NCBI RefSeq assembly: GCF_018327705.1
Contig: NZ_BNEM01000001.1
Span: 2,542,001 to 2,606,000, forward strand
Reading direction: 5' to 3'
Length of the DNA stretch: 64,000 bases
Origin: Catellatospora sp. TT07R-123
GTDB lineage: Bacteria > Actinomycetota > Actinomycetes > Mycobacteriales > Micromonosporaceae
Part shown: in pieces, positions 52,488 through 59,563 of the stretch
Position numbering within the stretch: the stretch's first letter is position 1
Layout: every line of letters starts with the position of its first letter
The notes under the pieces: model-generated
What the model was told of the DNA's origin: nothing
Databases searched by the model: none
What the model saw: the letters and a program-made list of their open reading frames with translations, nothing else
Program-made: the position numbers and the translations under genes

Positions 52488-54335
52488 ATGACCAATCCCC
52501 ACTTCGCGCCCATGCCCCCACGCATCCCTTCCTACATTCCCCCGGCCCCGCCGGCCCCGCCCGCCGCGGAGACCGTCGAGCCGTATACAGACACCCCGGC
52601 GGCGCACGACGCGGCGCTGCTCGAACCGACCAGCGAACTGCCGACGCTGACCAACCCGGCCGAGCCCCCCGCGGCCGAGGCTGACCAGGCCGACGGCGAC
52701 GCGGACACCCCCGAGGCGGCGACGGCCGACGAGCCCGAGGCCGCCGACGACACCGACGAGCCCGAGGCCGAGGCTGTCGACGCCGACGAGCCGCAGGCGG
52801 AGGCGAAGGCGGAGGCGAAGGCGGAGGCGGAGGCTGCGGAAGCTCCGTCGGCTGAGGAGCAGTCGGCTGAGGACCCGGCCGCCGAGCTCGCCGCCGACGA
52901 GGACGTCACCGACGAACTCGTCGTTCCCGAGATCGCGGACCTGGCCGTCGCGCCGCAGGACGACGACGTCTACGCCGCGCCGGAGGCCGTGACGGAGGTC
53001 GCCGAGGCCGACGCGGACGACACGGACGACGCGGACGAGCAGGTGGCGGAGTCCGGGTCGGACGAGGCCCCGGTCGCCGACACCGACGCGGAGGCCGACG
53101 ACGAGGACGCCGAGGCCGAGCCGGAGTCCGTCGAGGCGGAGCTGGTGGAGGCCGAGCCGGACCAGGCCGAGCCCGTCGAGGCCGAAGCGGTCGAGGCCGA
53201 AGCAGCCGACGCCGAGGCGGGCGAGGCGGAGGAGGCTGTCGACGCCGAAGCTGCCGAGGTGGCGGCACCGGAGGCCGAGGCCGACGAAGCCGGAACCATC
53301 GAGGCCGGAACCGACGAGGTGGCGGCCGACGAGGTCGCGCCCGAGGTCGGGGTCTATGAGGCGCCCGCGGTGACCGACGGCGGCAGCGTCGACGCGCAGG
53401 CGGACGACGAGCCGGACGCGGTGGCCGAACCCGTCGTGGAGGCGGAGGCCGAGCCCGAGGCCGACGGCGCGGTGAGCGACGACGCGGAGGGCGACGACGC
53501 GGAGCAGCCGCAGGCCGAAGCCGAGGCGGCCGCCGAGGTCGAGGAGCCGGAGGCGGACGCCGCGGCGATCGTGCAGCCCGAGGCCGAGGCTGACGCGGCT
53601 GAGGACGTGTACGAGGCGGAGGCGGACGAGCAGCCGGAAGCGGAGACGGGCGCGGCCGCCGAGGCGCAGCCTGAGGACGCCCTGGATCTCGGTTACGTGG
53701 CCGTCCCCGTCACGGTCTGGCTGGCACCCGAGGCGGACGAGCCGGTGGCGGCGGCCGACGAGGTCGTCGACGCCGTGTTCGAGGATGCCGAGGCAGCCGA
53801 GGATGCCGAGGCAGCCGAGGCGATCGAAGAGGTCGAGGCGGAGGCACCGGCGGCCGAGGAGGCGCCGGAGGTCACTCCGGAACCGGTCGCGGAGGCGGCC
53901 GAGGCGGCAGAGGTGGCCGAGGAGTCGTACGAGCTCGTCGCGATCACCGTGGTCGAGACCCCCGGCGAGGCGCTGGAGACCACGCTCGTGGTGGTGGAGG
54001 CCGATCTGGAGGAGGTGCTGTCGGTGGCGCCGACGGCGACCGCGCTGCGGCCGGGTGACCTGGTCGAGACTCCGATCGCGATCTGGGAGCCGGAGGCGGC
54101 GCAGCGGTTGCGCGACGCGTTCCGCGAGGCGCAGGCGCGGTTCGTGGACGAGCCGGAGGCGGCCCTGGGCGAGGCGCAGGAGCTGGTGGCGCTGGCGGTG
54201 CAGTCGCTGGCGGCATCGCTGCTGGCCGAGCAGGACGGGCTGGACCCGCGCCAGGCCGCGGCCGCCGACACGGAGGCGATGCGGATCGCGATGCGCGGTT
54301 ACCGCAACTTCCTGGAGCGCGTGCTCGCGCTCTGA
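52488..54335 (+). CDS. Very acidic Ala/Glu/Asp-rich protein with helical C-terminal domain
   Basis: A 615-residue protein. Residues 1-30 are Pro-rich (MTNPHFAPMPPRIPSYIPPAPPAPP has several PP pairs). Residues 40-430 are almost pure Ala, Glu, Asp, Val and Pro in irregular units such as EAEAVEAE and DEPEAD, so the protein is expected to be extended and very acidic. Residues 430-525 contain hydrophobic strand-like pieces (LGYVAVPVTVWLAPEA, YELVAITVVETPGE). The last 85 residues (PEAAQRLRDAFREAQARFVDEP through YRNFLERVLAL) look like a folded helical domain common to actinobacterial hypothetical proteins. No signal peptide or membrane segment. The function is unknown. AGGA precedes the ATG. Confidence 0.72.
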   Translation: MTNPHFAPMPPRIPSYIPPAPPAPPAAETVEPYTDTPAAHDAALLEPTSELPTLTNPAEPPAAEADQADGDADTPEAATADEPEAADDTDEPEAEAVDADEPQAEAKAEAKAEAEAAEAPSAEEQSAEDPAAELAADEDVTDELVVPEIADLAVAPQDDDVYAAPEAVTEVAEADADDTDDADEQVAESGSDEAPVADTDAEADDEDAEAEPESVEAELVEAEPDQAEPVEAEAVEAEAADAEAGEAEEAVDAEAAEVAAPEAEADEAGTIEAGTDEVAADEVAPEVGVYEAPAVTDGGSVDAQADDEPDAVAEPVVEAEAEPEADGAVSDDAEGDDAEQPQAEAEAAAEVEEPEADAAAIVQPEAEADAAEDVYEAEADEQPEAETGAAAEAQPEDALDLGYVAVPVTVWLAPEADEPVAAADEVVDAVFEDAEAAEDAEAAEAIEEVEAEAPAAEEAPEVTPEPVAEAAEAAEVAEESYELVAITVVETPGEALETTLVVVEADLEEVLSVAPTATALRPGDLVETPIAIWEPEAAQRLRDAFREAQARFVDEPEAALGEAQELVALAVQSLAASLLAEQDGLDPRQAAAADTEAMRIAMRGYRNFLERVLAL

Positions 54336-54433
54336 GTTGCGCCTGACGGCGCGGCTCCGTACGGACCCGACCCCCCCGGGGTGCGGTGGACGTACGGGGT
54401 TGCGCCACCCCCGATAATTCATCTAGCGTTGAG

Positions 54434-54449
54434 TTCAACAAGTGTTGAA
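54434..54449. promoter_or_regulatory. TetR-type operator candidate before the ABC-2 operon
   Basis: TTCAACA-AG-TGTTGAA, a perfect 7 bp palindrome, ending 14 bases before the first ABC start. The TetR gene at the end of the operon is the natural candidate to bind it. GATAAT just upstream (near 54413) may be the minus-10. Confidence 0.6.
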
Positions 54450-54463
54450 TTAGGAGGATGTCG

Positions 54464-55186
54464 ATGACGACCGCGATCGAGGTCACCGACCTCGTCGTGC
54501 ATCGGGGATCTCGGCCCGTGCTCCACGGGCTGACCTGCGCTATCGAGGCCGGCAGCATCACCGGGCTGCTGGGCCCCTCGGGCAGCGGCAAGACCACGCT
54601 GATGCGTGCCGTCGTGGGCGTGCAGCTGGTCCGGTCCGGGACGGTGACCGTGCTGGGCCGCCCCGCGGGCCACGCCGCACTGCGCCGGGAGATCGGCTAC
54701 CTGACGCAGGCCCCCAGTGTGTACGCGGACCTGACCGTCCGCGAGAACGCCCGCTACTTCGCCTCGCTGTACGGCCTGGGCGCCGCCGAGGCCGACGCCG
54801 CCGTACGCGACGTGGGTCTGGCCGGGGCGGCCGGGCAGCTCGTCGGCGACCTGTCCGGCGGCCAGCGCAGCCGCGCCTCGCTGGCCTGCGCCGTCGTCAG
54901 CAAGCCGAAGGTGCTGGTGCTGGACGAGCCCACCGTCGGGCAGGACCCGGTCCTGCGCGACGAGCTGTGGGCGCAGTTCCGGGGCCTGGCCCGCAACGGG
55001 TCGACGGTGCTGGTGTCCAGCCACGTGATGGACGAGGCCAACCGGTGCGACCGGCTGCTGCTCATCCGCGAGGGCGAGCTGATCGCCGACGACACCCCGG
55101 CCGCCGTCAAGGCCGCCGCCGGGACCGACGACCTCGATCAGGCGTTCCTCACCCTGATCCGCCGTCGGGAGGCGGTGCCCGCATGA
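54464..55186 (+). CDS. ABC transporter ATP-binding protein (ABC-2 type export system)
   Basis: A 240-residue ATPase. Walker A GPSGSGKTT (37-45), Q-loop IGYLTQAPSVY, signature LSGGQRSRASLACAV, Walker B VLVLDEPTVGQDP and switch His in VSSHVMDEA are intact. It belongs to the drug-export/DRA-like ATPases working with ABC-2 membrane subunits. The ATG at 54464 is preferred because AGGAGG lies six bases upstream; the ATG at 54458 would directly abut that site. Overlaps the permease gene by ATGA. Probably repressed by the TetR protein encoded downstream. Confidence 0.92.
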   Translation: MTTAIEVTDLVVHRGSRPVLHGLTCAIEAGSITGLLGPSGSGKTTLMRAVVGVQLVRSGTVTVLGRPAGHAALRREIGYLTQAPSVYADLTVRENARYFASLYGLGAAEADAAVRDVGLAGAAGQLVGDLSGGQRSRASLACAVVSKPKVLVLDEPTVGQDPVLRDELWAQFRGLARNGSTVLVSSHVMDEANRCDRLLLIREGELIADDTPAAVKAAAGTDDLDQAFLTLIRRREAVPA

Positions 55187-55911
55187 TCCTGCTGTCGACC
55201 ACCGGGCGCATCCTGCGCCAGCTGCGCCACGACCGGCGTACCGTCGCGATGCTCGTGGCCGTGCCCACGCTGCTGCTGACGCTGCTCTACTACATGTTCG
55301 ACGGCCAGGGCATGCTCTTCGACCACCTGGCGCTGGTGATGCTCGGGGTCTTCCCCTTCATCATCATGTTCCTGATCACCAGCATCGCGATGCAGCGCGA
55401 GCGCACCACCGGCACCCTGGAGCGGCTGCTCACCACCCCGCTGGGCAAGACCGACCTGCTGTTCGGGTACGGCCTGGCGTTCGGGGTGGCCGCGGCGATC
55501 CAGGCGGCGGTGGCCAGCGCGCTGGCGTACCTGCTGCTGGGCCTGGACACCCAGGGCAGCCCCGCCCTGGTCATCATGATCGCCGTGGCCAACGCGGTGC
55601 TCGGCATGGCGCTGGGCCTGCTGGCCAGCGCGTTCGCCAAGACTGAGTTCCAGGCCGTGCAGTTCATGCCGGTGGTGGCCATCCCGCAGCTGCTGCTGTG
55701 CGGGCTGTTCGTGCCGCGCGGCCAGATGGCCGGGTGGCTGGAGGCGATCAGCAACGCGCTGCCGCTGACATACGCCGTGGAGGCGCTGCAGGAGGTCGGG
55801 GCGCACGCCGACCCGACCGCGACCATGTGGCGCGATTTCGCGGTGGTGGTCGGCGCGGTCGTGGTCGCGCTGCTCGCCGCCGCGGCGACGCTGCGCCGCC
55901 GCACCCCGTAG
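55183..55911 (+). CDS. ABC-2 type transporter permease
   Basis: A 242-residue membrane subunit with six hydrophobic segments. The first is LVAVPTLLLTLLYYMF after a basic N-terminus (RQLRHDRRT), and the ABC-2 landmark ERTTGTLERLLTTPLGKTDLLFGY lies near residue 70. IPQLLLCGLFVPRGQMAGWLEAIS precedes the last helix. With the ATPase it forms a probable drug, lipid or antibiotic exporter. Translationally coupled to the ATPase and followed by a 13 bp hairpin before tetR. Confidence 0.92.
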   Translation: MILLSTTGRILRQLRHDRRTVAMLVAVPTLLLTLLYYMFDGQGMLFDHLALVMLGVFPFIIMFLITSIAMQRERTTGTLERLLTTPLGKTDLLFGYGLAFGVAAAIQAAVASALAYLLLGLDTQGSPALVIMIAVANAVLGMALGLLASAFAKTEFQAVQFMPVVAIPQLLLCGLFVPRGQMAGWLEAISNALPLTYAVEALQEVGAHADPTATMWRDFAVVVGAVVVALLAAAATLRRRTP

Positions 55912-55920
55912 CGGCGCAGT

Positions 55921-55956
55921 CGGCCCTGTCCGGAAGAATCGGACCGGACAGGGCCG
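55921..55956 (+). terminator. Hairpin between the permease gene and tetR
   Basis: CGGCCCTGTCCGG and its perfect complement (13 bp) enclose a ten-base loop. No T-run follows. It may limit read-through into tetR or act as a second operator; a termination role is only inferred. Confidence 0.55.
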
Positions 55957-55972
55957 CCACGGGAAGGATCAG

Positions 55973-56590
55973 ATGAAGCGCAGCCGATCGGGCCGCCGAC
56001 CGGGCAATCCCGATACCCGCGAATCGATCCTCGCCGCGGCCCGGAACCTGTTCGCCGAGCGCGGCTTCGACGCGGCCACGATGCGCGCGATCGGAGCCGA
56101 GGCCGAGGTCGACCCCGCCCTGGTGCACCACTACTTCGGCACCAAGGAGAAGCTGTTCATCGCGGCCATGCAGTTCCCGGTGGACCCGGCGGAGCTGGTC
56201 GCGCAGGTGACCTCCGGCGGCCGCGACGAGGCCGGGGCCCGGCTGGTCCGCACGTTCCTGAACATCTGGGACTCGCCGGTCGGCGCCATCGGGGCGTCGC
56301 TGCTGCGGTCGGCGGTGAGCAACGAGTGGACGCTGCGCCTGCTGCGCGAGTTCCTCACCACGCAGATCCTGCGCCGGGTGCTGGCCGAGCTCCAGCTCGA
56401 CCCGGCGCAGGCGCAGCTGCGGGCCGGCCTGGTGGTCAGCCAGATCGGCGGGCTGGCGTTCGCCCGGTACATCCTGAAGCTCGAACCGATCGCGTCGCTG
56501 CCCTCCGAGCAGCTGGTCGCCATGATCGCCCCGAACGTGCAGCGCTACCTCACGGGTGAGCTCGACACCTCGGGTTCGGCCGCGGCGTAG
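55973..56590 (+). CDS. TetR family transcriptional repressor
   Basis: A 205-residue regulator. The N-terminal helix-turn-helix covers residues 16-62 (ESILAAARNLFAERGFDAATMRAIGAEAEVDPALVHHYFGTKEKLF). The C-terminal ligand domain resembles the TetR_C_33-type proteins found with drug exporters. It has a basic N-terminus (KRSRSGRRPG). It probably binds the palindrome at 54434-54449 and represses its own operon until an exported compound binds. Its 3' end overlaps a convergent gene by 46 bp. Confidence 0.92.
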   Translation: MKRSRSGRRPGNPDTRESILAAARNLFAERGFDAATMRAIGAEAEVDPALVHHYFGTKEKLFIAAMQFPVDPAELVAQVTSGGRDEAGARLVRTFLNIWDSPVGAIGASLLRSAVSNEWTLRLLREFLTTQILRRVLAELQLDPAQAQLRAGLVVSQIGGLAFARYILKLEPIASLPSEQLVAMIAPNVQRYLTGELDTSGSAAA

Positions 56591-57006
56591 TCGTCGACGT
56601 CCACCTCGGTCAGGTGCCCGGCCGGGCACTGCAACCGCACCTCGGCCACCTCCAGCCGGTAGAGGCGGAAGCCGCGGCCGACATCGAGCAGGTCGCTGAC
56701 GGGGTTGATGCCGGCGAACTCCAGCGCGGCGGCGCGGGCGGCCAGGCCGTCCAGCTCCGCCGCCCAGCCCGAGATCCAGACCCGGCCGCGGTCGCCGCCG
56801 ACCATGAGCACCATCGCGACGTCCTCGTCGCCGTCGCGGGGCGTGAGCGCGCGGTCAAGCGCACCCCCTCCGCGTACGAGCAGCAGCGGGCGGCCCACCG
56901 AATCGACGGCATGGCGCACCCGGAACGGGCTCTCTGCCCACGGCACCTGTGCGATGCCGGCGTGGTGTCCGCAAGCGACGGTCCGGGCGGTGGCGGGGTG
57001 CGACAC
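56545..57006 (-). CDS. DUF2470 / HugZ-like (split-barrel) protein
   Basis: A 153-residue protein. It resembles actinobacterial DUF2470 proteins of the pyridoxamine-oxidase-like split-barrel fold, a group that includes the haem-iron-utilising HugZ enzymes: RPLLLVRGG, GRVWISGWAAEL, LLDVGRGFRLYRLEVAEVRLQ and the ending VDVDDYAAAEPE. The GTG start has GGAGG upstream. The start lies beside tandem DtxR/IdeR iron-box sequences, in keeping with an iron role. Whether it binds haem is untested here. Its 3' end overlaps the tetR gene. Confidence 0.72.
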   Translation of the reverse strand: MSHPATARTVACGHHAGIAQVPWAESPFRVRHAVDSVGRPLLLVRGGGALDRALTPRDGDEDVAMVLMVGGDRGRVWISGWAAELDGLAARAAALEFAGINPVSDLLDVGRGFRLYRLEVAEVRLQCPAGHLTEVDVDDYAAAEPEVSSSPVR

Positions 57007-57020
57007 GGCGTACCTCCAAC

Positions 57021-57059
57021 ATAAGTTAGGCTAACCTTTGTTAGGCCAGCCTAACTTAT
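57021..57059. promoter_or_regulatory. Double iron box (DtxR/IdeR-type operator) in a divergent promoter
   Basis: The outer arms ATAAGTTAGGCT and AGCCTAACTTAT are perfect 12 bp complements, and each carries a match to the DtxR/IdeR consensus TTAGGTTAGGCTAACCTAA (AAGTTAGGCTAACCTTTG and TTAGGCCAGCCTAACTTA). The site lies 14 bp from the DUF2470 gene start and 28 bp from the S4 gene start, so both may be repressed when iron is plentiful. Confidence 0.75.
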
Positions 57060-57087
57060 ACCACTGTCCGCTCGTTGGAGGACCCTC

Positions 57088-57696
57088 GTGAACCAGTCCC
57101 GGCCCAAGGCGAAGCTGTCGCGTGCGCTCGGAATCCCGCTGACGCGCAAGTGCGTCAAGTACTTCGAGCGCCGGCCGTTCCCGCCGGGTGTGCACGGCCG
57201 GGCCCGCAAGAAGCACTCCGACTACCAGGTGCGGCTGCTGGAGAAGCAGCGGCTGCGCCACCAGTACTTCGTCAGCGAGACGCAGCTGCGCAACCTGTTC
57301 GACAAGGCCGCGCGCGGCACCGGCAAGACCGGTGAGCGGCTGCTGGTCTCGCTGGAGTGCCGCCTGGACGCGCTGGTGCTGCGGGCCGGGTTCGCGCGCA
57401 CCGTCTACCAGGCGCGCCAGGCCGTGGCGCACGGGCACATCGAGGTCGACGGGCGCAAGGTCGACCGGCCGTCGTACCGGGTGGCGCCGTGGCAGACGAT
57501 CCGGGTCCGCGAGCGCAGCCGCGCCAAGGCACCGTTCCAGATCGCGGCGGCCGGAGCGCACCTGGACGGGCCGACCGCGCCGTACCTGGAGGTGTCGCTG
57601 TCCGACCTGCGCGCCACCCTCACCCGCGAGCCCCGGCGCGGCGAGATCCCCGTGATCTGCGACGAGCAGCTCGTCGTGGAGTTCTACTCCCGCTGA
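57088..57696 (+). CDS. rpsD: 30S ribosomal protein S4
   Basis: A 202-residue S4 of the Streptomyces type (MNQSRPKAKLSRALGIPLTRK), with the S4 RNA-binding domain around residues 90-155 (RRLDALVLRAGFARTVYQARQAVAHGHIEVDGRKVDRPSYRV). The zinc-binding cysteine cluster found in some S4 proteins is absent; Cys22 is the only N-terminal cysteine. It is not with rpsM, rpsK and rpoA, so it may be a second S4 copy. An iron-box region precedes it. The GTG has GGAGG at seven bases. A hairpin follows the stop. Confidence 0.9.
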   Translation: MNQSRPKAKLSRALGIPLTRKCVKYFERRPFPPGVHGRARKKHSDYQVRLLEKQRLRHQYFVSETQLRNLFDKAARGTGKTGERLLVSLECRLDALVLRAGFARTVYQARQAVAHGHIEVDGRKVDRPSYRVAPWQTIRVRERSRAKAPFQIAAAGAHLDGPTAPYLEVSLSDLRATLTREPRRGEIPVICDEQLVVEFYSR

Positions 57697-57712
57697 AAGG
57701 GCTGAACGTCAA

Positions 57713-57756
57713 GAAGGGCACCTTCTACCGCGTATGGCGAAAAGAAGGTGCCCTTC
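57713..57756. terminator. Bidirectional terminator between rpsD and the ABC exporter genes
   Basis: GAAGGGCACCTTCT pairs perfectly with AGAAGGTGCCCTTC (14 bp) around a 16 nt loop, 16 bp past the rpsD stop and 10 bp past the convergent ABC stop. Confidence 0.82.
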
Positions 57757-57766
57757 CCTACCGGGG

Positions 57767-59563
57767 TCAGCGGGTCTGTTCGAGCCAGCTGGCGTACAGC
57801 TTGGCGTAGATGGAATCGGTGTGGGTGACCAGCTCGTCGTGGGGTCCGCGCTGCACCACCACGCCGCGGTCGACGACGATGACCTCGTCGGCGGCCTGCG
57901 CCGTGGACAGCCGGTGCGCGATCGCGATCGTGGTCCGGCCCCGGGTGACCGCGTCCAGGGTGCGCTGCAAACGCACCTCGGTGGCGGGGTCGACGGCGCT
58001 CGTGGCCTCGTCGAGCACGAGCAGGTCGGGGTCGGCGACGTACGCCCGGACCAGCGCGACGAGCTGCCGCTCGCCCACGCTCAGCGCCTCGCCCCGCTCC
58101 CCGACCTGCGTGTCCAGGCCCTTGGTGAGGCCCTGCACCCAGTCGAGCAGGCCCAGCTCGGCGAAGGCCGCGGTGAGCTGCTCGTCGGTGAGGTCGGGCC
58201 GGGCGAAGCGCACGTTGGCGGCGATCGAGGCGTCGAACAGGAAGCCGTCCTGCGGCACCATCACCACGCGGGCGCGCAGCGAGCCGAAGCGCACCGACGT
58301 CAGCGGGGTGCCGGACAGGTGCACCGTGCCGTCGGTCGGGTCCATCAGGCGGGTGAGCAGCTTGGCGAACGTGGTCTTGCCGCTGCCGGTCTCGCCGACG
58401 ACCGCGACCCGGGTCTTGGCCGGGATGTCCAGGTGCACGTCGTGCAGCACGCGCGGCCCGGTCTGACCCGGCTCCCCGCCGGGGTAGGCGAAGCTGACCC
58501 GGTCGAAGCGCACGTCGAGCGGACCCTCGGGCAGGTCCACGCCGTTGTGGGCGGGGTCGGCCACGTCGGGCTTGAGCGCCAGCACGTCCAGCACCCGGCT
58601 CCAGCCGGCGGTGGCGTTCTGCAGCTCGTTGAGCACCTCGGTGGCGATCTGCACCGGCTGGATGAACAGCGTCACCAGGAACAGGTACGCGGTCAGCTCG
58701 CCGAGGGTGATCTGCCCGGCCACGCCGAGCCTGGTGCCCACGACCACCACCGCGGACAGCGCCAGCGCGGCCGCGATCTCGCCGGTGGAGAAGCTGGTCA
58801 CGCTCAGCCGCATGGCGCGGCGCTGGGCCCGCTGGTAGTCGTCGATGGTCTCGGACAGCTTCGCGCCGCTGCGCTCGGAGATGCCGTACGCCCGGATGAC
58901 GCTGGCGCCCACGACCGACTCGGAGACGGCGCCGAGCATGACGCCGATGCGGCGGCGGCTCTCGGCGTACGCGCCCGCCAGGCGCTTCTGGAACGCCCGG
59001 ATGACCACGATCGCGGGCACGAACGCGGCCAGCACCACCAGCGTGAGCTTCCACGAGTAGAACGACATCACGATCGTGGTGACCACCAGCTGGCCGCCGT
59101 TGACCAGCAGGATCACCCCGCCCCACTGGAGGAACTGGGTGATGGTGTCGATGTCGCTGGTGACCCGGGAGACCAGGGTGCCGCGCCGCTCCGACTGCTG
59201 GTGCAGCATGGACAGGTCGTGGATGTGCCGGAACGCGCGCACCCGCAGGTTGGCCAGCGCGGTCTCGCTGACGGTGAACAGCCGCCGCATCATGAAGTAG
59301 CCGCAGGTGGTGGTGATCGCCAGGATGCCCACCGTGACGCCGACGATCCGCAGGATCACGGCCACGTCCGGGCCGCCCGCGGCGCTGAGGCCCTTGTCGA
59401 TGCCCTGCTGGATGGCGACCGGGACGGCCGCCCGGCCGATCATCGAGACCAGCGCCAGCGCGACCGTGCCCGCCAGCCCGGCCCGCAGCTCGGGCGAGAG
59501 CGCCAGCCCTCGCCGCAGCGTCCGGAAGGTCCCGGTTGGCTGGGCCTGTGCCTGCGTGCTCAT
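57767..59563 (-). CDS. ABC exporter half-transporter (second subunit of heterodimer)
   Basis: A 598-residue half-exporter: six membrane helices (about 30-310), then a nucleotide-binding domain. Walker A is GETGSGKTT, Walker B LLVLDEATSAVDP with the catalytic Glu intact, and the switch His is in IAIAHRLST. The signature reads LSVGERQLVALVRAY, where Gly-Gly-Gln is altered. In a heterodimer that weak signature faces the partner's Walker motifs. The ATG overlaps the partner gene stop. Resembles the Rv1272c/Rv1273c-type pairs; cargo unknown. Confidence 0.92.
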   Translation of the reverse strand: MSTQAQAQPTGTFRTLRRGLALSPELRAGLAGTVALALVSMIGRAAVPVAIQQGIDKGLSAAGGPDVAVILRIVGVTVGILAITTTCGYFMMRRLFTVSETALANLRVRAFRHIHDLSMLHQQSERRGTLVSRVTSDIDTITQFLQWGGVILLVNGGQLVVTTIVMSFYSWKLTLVVLAAFVPAIVVIRAFQKRLAGAYAESRRRIGVMLGAVSESVVGASVIRAYGISERSGAKLSETIDDYQRAQRRAMRLSVTSFSTGEIAAALALSAVVVVGTRLGVAGQITLGELTAYLFLVTLFIQPVQIATEVLNELQNATAGWSRVLDVLALKPDVADPAHNGVDLPEGPLDVRFDRVSFAYPGGEPGQTGPRVLHDVHLDIPAKTRVAVVGETGSGKTTFAKLLTRLMDPTDGTVHLSGTPLTSVRFGSLRARVVMVPQDGFLFDASIAANVRFARPDLTDEQLTAAFAELGLLDWVQGLTKGLDTQVGERGEALSVGERQLVALVRAYVADPDLLVLDEATSAVDPATEVRLQRTLDAVTRGRTTIAIAHRLSTAQAADEVIVVDRGVVVQRGPHDELVTHTDSIYAKLYASWLEQTR

